A stretch of DNA of 28,671 nt from CAHJXF01 sp038240015 (GTDB taxonomy: Bacteria; Pseudomonadota; Gammaproteobacteria; Burkholderiales; Burkholderiaceae_D), in assembly GCA_038240015.1 (NCBI GenBank), contig JBBSEF010000036.1, positions 1 through 28,671 on the forward strand. The letters run 5' to 3'. Under the pieces are notes generated by a model that saw nothing but the letters and a program-made list of their open reading frames with translations, was not told the origin of the DNA and did not search any database. Of the stretch, positions 25,967 to 28,671 are shown piece after piece (positions within the stretch are counted from its first letter, which is position 1; the number at the start of each line of letters is the position of its first letter). The translations under genes and the position numbers were made by a program.

Positions 25967-25988
25967 CGGAATTGTACGCTTTTGGACT
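25967..25988 (+). repeat. Left terminal inverted repeat
   Basis: 22 bp, identical in reverse complement to 28648-28669. The last base begins the TTGACT hexamer that may be the transposase -35 box. Confidence 0.92.
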
Positions 25989-26015
25989 TGACTTTTCTGG
26001 CTATTCGTCTAAAAC
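25988..26015 (+). promoter_or_regulatory. Candidate transposase promoter at the inner edge of the left repeat
   Basis: TTGACT (25988-25993) and TAAAAC (26010-26015) are 16 bp apart, about 30 bp before the transposase ATG. The -35 box overlaps the last base of the terminal repeat, so transposase binding to its own end could repress transcription. Confidence 0.4.
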
Positions 26016-26043
26016 TGTAGTTAAGCGCTGACGGGAAGCCAAA

Positions 26044-26937
26044 ATGAATATAATCGAAGTCTTCAATTCTTTCCAAACTCAAGAACAAGCGATTGATTTT
26101 TTAGAGCAATCGCGTTGGAAAGGCAAACCCGTTTGCCCATATTGCACCGGTGAATCAGTCTATCGGCATGTCAGTGGTGATCGAGCCGCGCAGCGTTGGC
26201 AATGTGCCGGTTGCAGCCGCGCGTTTTCGGCGACGGTTGGTACGATCTTTCACGGCACGCATGTTCCGCTCAAAAACTGGTTCTTGGTGTTGGCATTGAT
26301 GCTTAACGCAAAGAAGTCGGCCAGCGCTTGTCAAATCGCCCGCGATCTTGGAATGCGTCGCGCTACGGTGTGGAGCATGATGCATCGGATTCGCGTGGCT
26401 ATGGATGCCGACACGAAACAAAGTGCGCTCCTTTTTGGCATTGTCGAAGCGGACGAAACCTATGTCGGCGGCAAGCCGCGCAAGGGAAATAGGCGAGACG
26501 ACGATACGCCTAACAAGCGCGGTCGCGGAACGAAGAAAACGCCAGTTATCGGATTGATGGAGCGTGGCGGTCGCGTGGTCGCGAAAGTCGCGCAGGCTAA
26601 AGAACTGTCAGCTAAAGGCTTGGCTCGATTCATAGCTCGTTTCGTTGATGTTGATGCGTCGCTCCTTATTACGGACGAATATCGCGGCTACATGGGTATG
26701 TCTAAGCTCGTAAAGCATGCCACCATCAACCATAGCGTTTCGTATTCCGAAGGTCTGATTCACACCAATTCGATTGAAGGCTTCTGGGCCTTAGTGAAAC
26801 GCGCTTGGTACGGCCAACATCATCATTACAGCAAGAAGTACATGCAGCTTTATGTATCTGAGGCATGTTTTAAGCACAACGTTCGTAAGAATAAAGATGA
26901 TTTTGGATACGCGCTTGCCGTAATGGTGGGAGCATGA
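26044..26937 (+). CDS. IS1595-family transposase
   Basis: 297-residue transposase. The N-terminus has a zinc ribbon (Cys31, Cys34, Cys54, Cys57: CPYC and CAGC), then a helix-turn-helix stretch SASACQIARDLGMRRATVWSMMHRI. The ISXO2-like catalytic domain follows with Asp137 (VEADETYVGGK), Asp211 (LITDEYRGY) and Asn242/Glu245 in HTNSIEGFWALVKR, the site where the family has a DDN or DDE triad. All motifs are intact. The stop overlaps the methyltransferase start in ATGA (26934-26937), indicating coupled translation. GGGAAG is a weak ribosome binding site before the ATG. Confidence 0.92.
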   Translation: MNIIEVFNSFQTQEQAIDFLEQSRWKGKPVCPYCTGESVYRHVSGDRAAQRWQCAGCSRAFSATVGTIFHGTHVPLKNWFLVLALMLNAKKSASACQIARDLGMRRATVWSMMHRIRVAMDADTKQSALLFGIVEADETYVGGKPRKGNRRDDDTPNKRGRGTKKTPVIGLMERGGRVVAKVAQAKELSAKGLARFIARFVDVDASLLITDEYRGYMGMSKLVKHATINHSVSYSEGLIHTNSIEGFWALVKRAWYGQHHHYSKKYMQLYVSEACFKHNVRKNKDDFGYALAVMVGA

Positions 26938-28649
26938 ATCGGCTGCATTACGGCGACAATTTAACTCTCATGCAACAGATGCCATTGGCATCGGTGGACT
27001 TAATTTACCTAGACCCGCCGTTTAAGTCTAATCAAAATTACAACCTAATATATCGCACGTTGACCGGTAAGCCCGTGCCCGATCAAGCCGAGGCTTTTTG
27101 CGATACATGGGAAATGGATGCGGAAAAAGAACGCTTAGCGAGCACAATGCCAGTGCTAATGCGAGAAAAGGGCGTAGAAGACTATTACGTCACATTCTGG
27201 CAGCTGTGGATTAAGGCGTTGCGGAATACTCGTCCGCACTTGATGGCCTACCTTATTTATATGGTTGTGCGTCTTCTCTATATGAAGACACTTTTGCGGC
27301 CGCAAGGATCAATCTATTTACATTGCGATCCAGAGGCTAGTCATTACATAAAAATCATGATGGACGGAATTTTCGGTCATGATAATTTTCGCAATGAAAT
27401 CATCTGGCGTAGAACCGGATCGCACGGTGCGCGGCGCATTTTTGGTCCGATTCATGATGTAATCTTCTTTTATTCAAAAGGCCCGCAGTATTATTTTGGC
27501 AATCCAAAACGTCCTTATATGAAAGGCCACGTTGATCGCCGCTACAGGCTGGAAGATTCAGGTAAATACAAATTCACCAGCGGGGGAAACGTTCTTACTG
27601 GTAGAGGCATCACAACAAAGGGGGATTCAGGTAAGACGTGGAGAGGATTTAACCCCTCCGCCAAGAATCGCCATTGGGCAATTCCGGGCTTTTTGGCAGA
27701 CCAAATGTCTTCCGATTTTGGCAAGTTAGGCGTAATAGAGAAGTTGGATGCACTCTATGAGTTTGGTCTGATCGACATCAGTGAGGGCAACGCTTGGCCC
27801 ACTCCCGTCAGATATCTTGAGGAAGGCGATGGGGTGTCCATTCAGGACATTTGGGCCTATCAACCCTATACCGAGGGCACGGTCGCGAACACAAATGATG
27901 GGATTGACGCGGACGTTAGATGGCTCGGCCCGACCGATCCTGAGCGTTTAGGTTATCCGACGCAAAAGCCGGTCGGACTCTTGAAACGTATTATTTTGGC
28001 ATCTAGCAAGAAAGGAGATGTAATTTTTGATCCGTTCTGCGGATGTGGAACAACTATCTATGCGGCCGAGGAAACTGAAAGAAAATGGATTGGCTGCGAT
28101 ATCGCGATCCTAGCGATCAAACTGATAAAAGAGGTATTAGACGATCGTTATCGGTTATCTGAGGGTACTCATTTTGAAGTAAATGGCATCCCTGTGAGCG
28201 TTGAACAGGCAAAGGTATTGTTTGATCGCGATCCCCATCAATTTCAAAACTGGTTTGTTGAACGCGTGGGAGGTCTGCCGCTAACAAAAAAGGGGGCGGA
28301 TCGAGGCATCGATGGTCGGCTGTACTTTGAGATCGCTAAAGATGATTTGAGAGAGATGGTGTTTTCCGTCAAAGGCGGGAACATTCGACCTACCGACGTT
28401 AGAGACCTTCGGGGTGTTCTTGAGCGTGAATCAAACGTAGAACTCGCATGCTTTTTAAGCATGAAAGAACCAACAAAAGCAATGAAGCGAGAGGCGGCAG
28501 AGGCCGGGATGTATGAATGCAATGGTGCGTTCTATCCACGCATTCAAATGTTGACGGTGAAAGAAGTTCTTGAAGATAAGAAGGACGTAGAAGCGCCTTC
28601 GATTGTGAGAAGCAGGATCAACTCCGGCCAAGCCTTACTTCCTCTTTAG
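26934..28649 (+). CDS. DNA methyltransferase (N6-A/N4-C, beta class) fused to an Mrr-like nuclease domain
   Basis: 571 residues. The methyltransferase has catalytic motif IV DPPF (27-30) ahead of the AdoMet-binding motif I DPFCGCGTT (366-374), the order of the beta class. Also visible are GSIYLHCDPEASHYIK (125-140), NEIIWRRTG and YPTQKPVGLL (341-350), all usual in this class; about 160-330 is the likely target-recognition region. After about 430 a second domain carries GADRGIDG (454-461) and VFSVKGG (476-482), like the Mrr/PD-(D/E)xK fold with Asp460 and Lys480, though Ser478 stands where Glu or Gln is usual. The fusion could both modify and cut DNA, or only modify it. The stop codon (28647-28649) overlaps the right terminal repeat. 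Start ATG overlaps the transposase stop. Confidence 0.85.
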   Translation: MNRLHYGDNLTLMQQMPLASVDLIYLDPPFKSNQNYNLIYRTLTGKPVPDQAEAFCDTWEMDAEKERLASTMPVLMREKGVEDYYVTFWQLWIKALRNTRPHLMAYLIYMVVRLLYMKTLLRPQGSIYLHCDPEASHYIKIMMDGIFGHDNFRNEIIWRRTGSHGARRIFGPIHDVIFFYSKGPQYYFGNPKRPYMKGHVDRRYRLEDSGKYKFTSGGNVLTGRGITTKGDSGKTWRGFNPSAKNRHWAIPGFLADQMSSDFGKLGVIEKLDALYEFGLIDISEGNAWPTPVRYLEEGDGVSIQDIWAYQPYTEGTVANTNDGIDADVRWLGPTDPERLGYPTQKPVGLLKRIILASSKKGDVIFDPFCGCGTTIYAAEETERKWIGCDIAILAIKLIKEVLDDRYRLSEGTHFEVNGIPVSVEQAKVLFDRDPHQFQNWFVERVGGLPLTKKGADRGIDGRLYFEIAKDDLREMVFSVKGGNIRPTDVRDLRGVLERESNVELACFLSMKEPTKAMKREAAEAGMYECNGAFYPRIQMLTVKEVLEDKKDVEAPSIVRSRINSGQALLPL

Positions 28650-28669
28650 TCCAAAAGCGTACAATTCCG
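28648..28669 (-). repeat. Right terminal inverted repeat
   Basis: Perfect 22-bp reverse complement of 25967-25988. The methyltransferase stop codon TAG (28647-28649) uses its first two bases. Two bases of flanking host DNA (AT) remain in the window after it. Confidence 0.92.
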
Positions 28670-28671
28670 AT

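Larger units (their letters stand above)
25967..28669 (+). mobile_element. IS1595-type transposon with a methyltransferase-nuclease passenger
   Basis: The 2703-bp element is bounded by perfect 22-bp inverted repeats beginning CGGAATTGTACGCTTTTGGA (25967-25988 and 28648-28669). It carries only two genes, a transposase and a fused DNA methyltransferase/nuclease, both read rightward, and is visibly less GC-rich than the flanking genes. Passenger genes are known in the IS1595 family; the exact subgroup cannot be assigned without a search. Both termini and both genes are intact, so it may be active. Confidence 0.88.

Overview
The window is a GC-rich chromosomal segment that most resembles a betaproteobacterium, probably Burkholderiales. 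That placement rests on family resemblance only: a single-chain class I fumarase beginning MTLIKQEDL, the aap and glt amino-acid ABC gene sets, a CYTH protein next to rnpB, and an Atm1-type exporter beside a yciA-like thioesterase. No search could be run. Most of the window is ordinary housekeeping and transport. Both edges carry mobile DNA that has landed in genes.

Left edge (1-600): the end of an IS3-family insertion sequence (orfA start plus terminal repeat, 1-141) splits an AlbA_2/Schlafen-type gene. A less GC-rich stretch with a palindrome and a terminator follows, then tRNA-Ser(GGA). The 3' end of the tRNA faces the mobile DNA.

Central metabolism (600-6700): acs (acetyl-CoA synthetase) is followed at its 3' end by a 14-bp tandem repeat. 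It is divergent from a UPF0114 membrane protein and a class I fumarase. An FKBP-type prolyl isomerase, a CYTH-domain protein and the RNase P RNA gene rnpB lie on the minus strand.

Transport block 1 (6670-10060): aapJ-aapQ-aapM, a general amino-acid ABC importer without the usual ATPase gene. A thiamine-diphosphate (acetolactate-synthase-like) enzyme is divergent from it. Then come a small secreted protein and pyrC.

Accessory trio (13790-16590): a serine hydrolase of lipase type, a phage-type GH24 lysozyme, and a TMEM175-type channel protein, all on the plus strand.

Transport block 2 (16640-19990): gltI-gltJ-gltK-gltL, a complete glutamate/aspartate-type importer. It has a good sigma70 promoter, a terminator hairpin between gltI and gltJ, and a second 14-bp tandem repeat array between gltK and gltL. 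GltL may also power AapJQM.

Then (20080-25940): an Atm1-type ABC exporter, an acyl-CoA thioesterase, a small membrane protein, a YihY/BrkB-family protein, an amidase, and an ArsR-type regulator that appears to be read from a leaderless mRNA.

Right edge (25967-28669): a compact, apparently complete IS1595-type transposon. It has 22-bp perfect terminal repeats, a DDE-type transposase, and a translationally coupled passenger gene encoding a beta-class DNA methyltransferase fused to a C-terminal Mrr-like nuclease domain. It is inserted a few codons into the gene following the ArsR regulator. This restriction-modification-like passenger on an IS-sized element is the most interesting system in the window.
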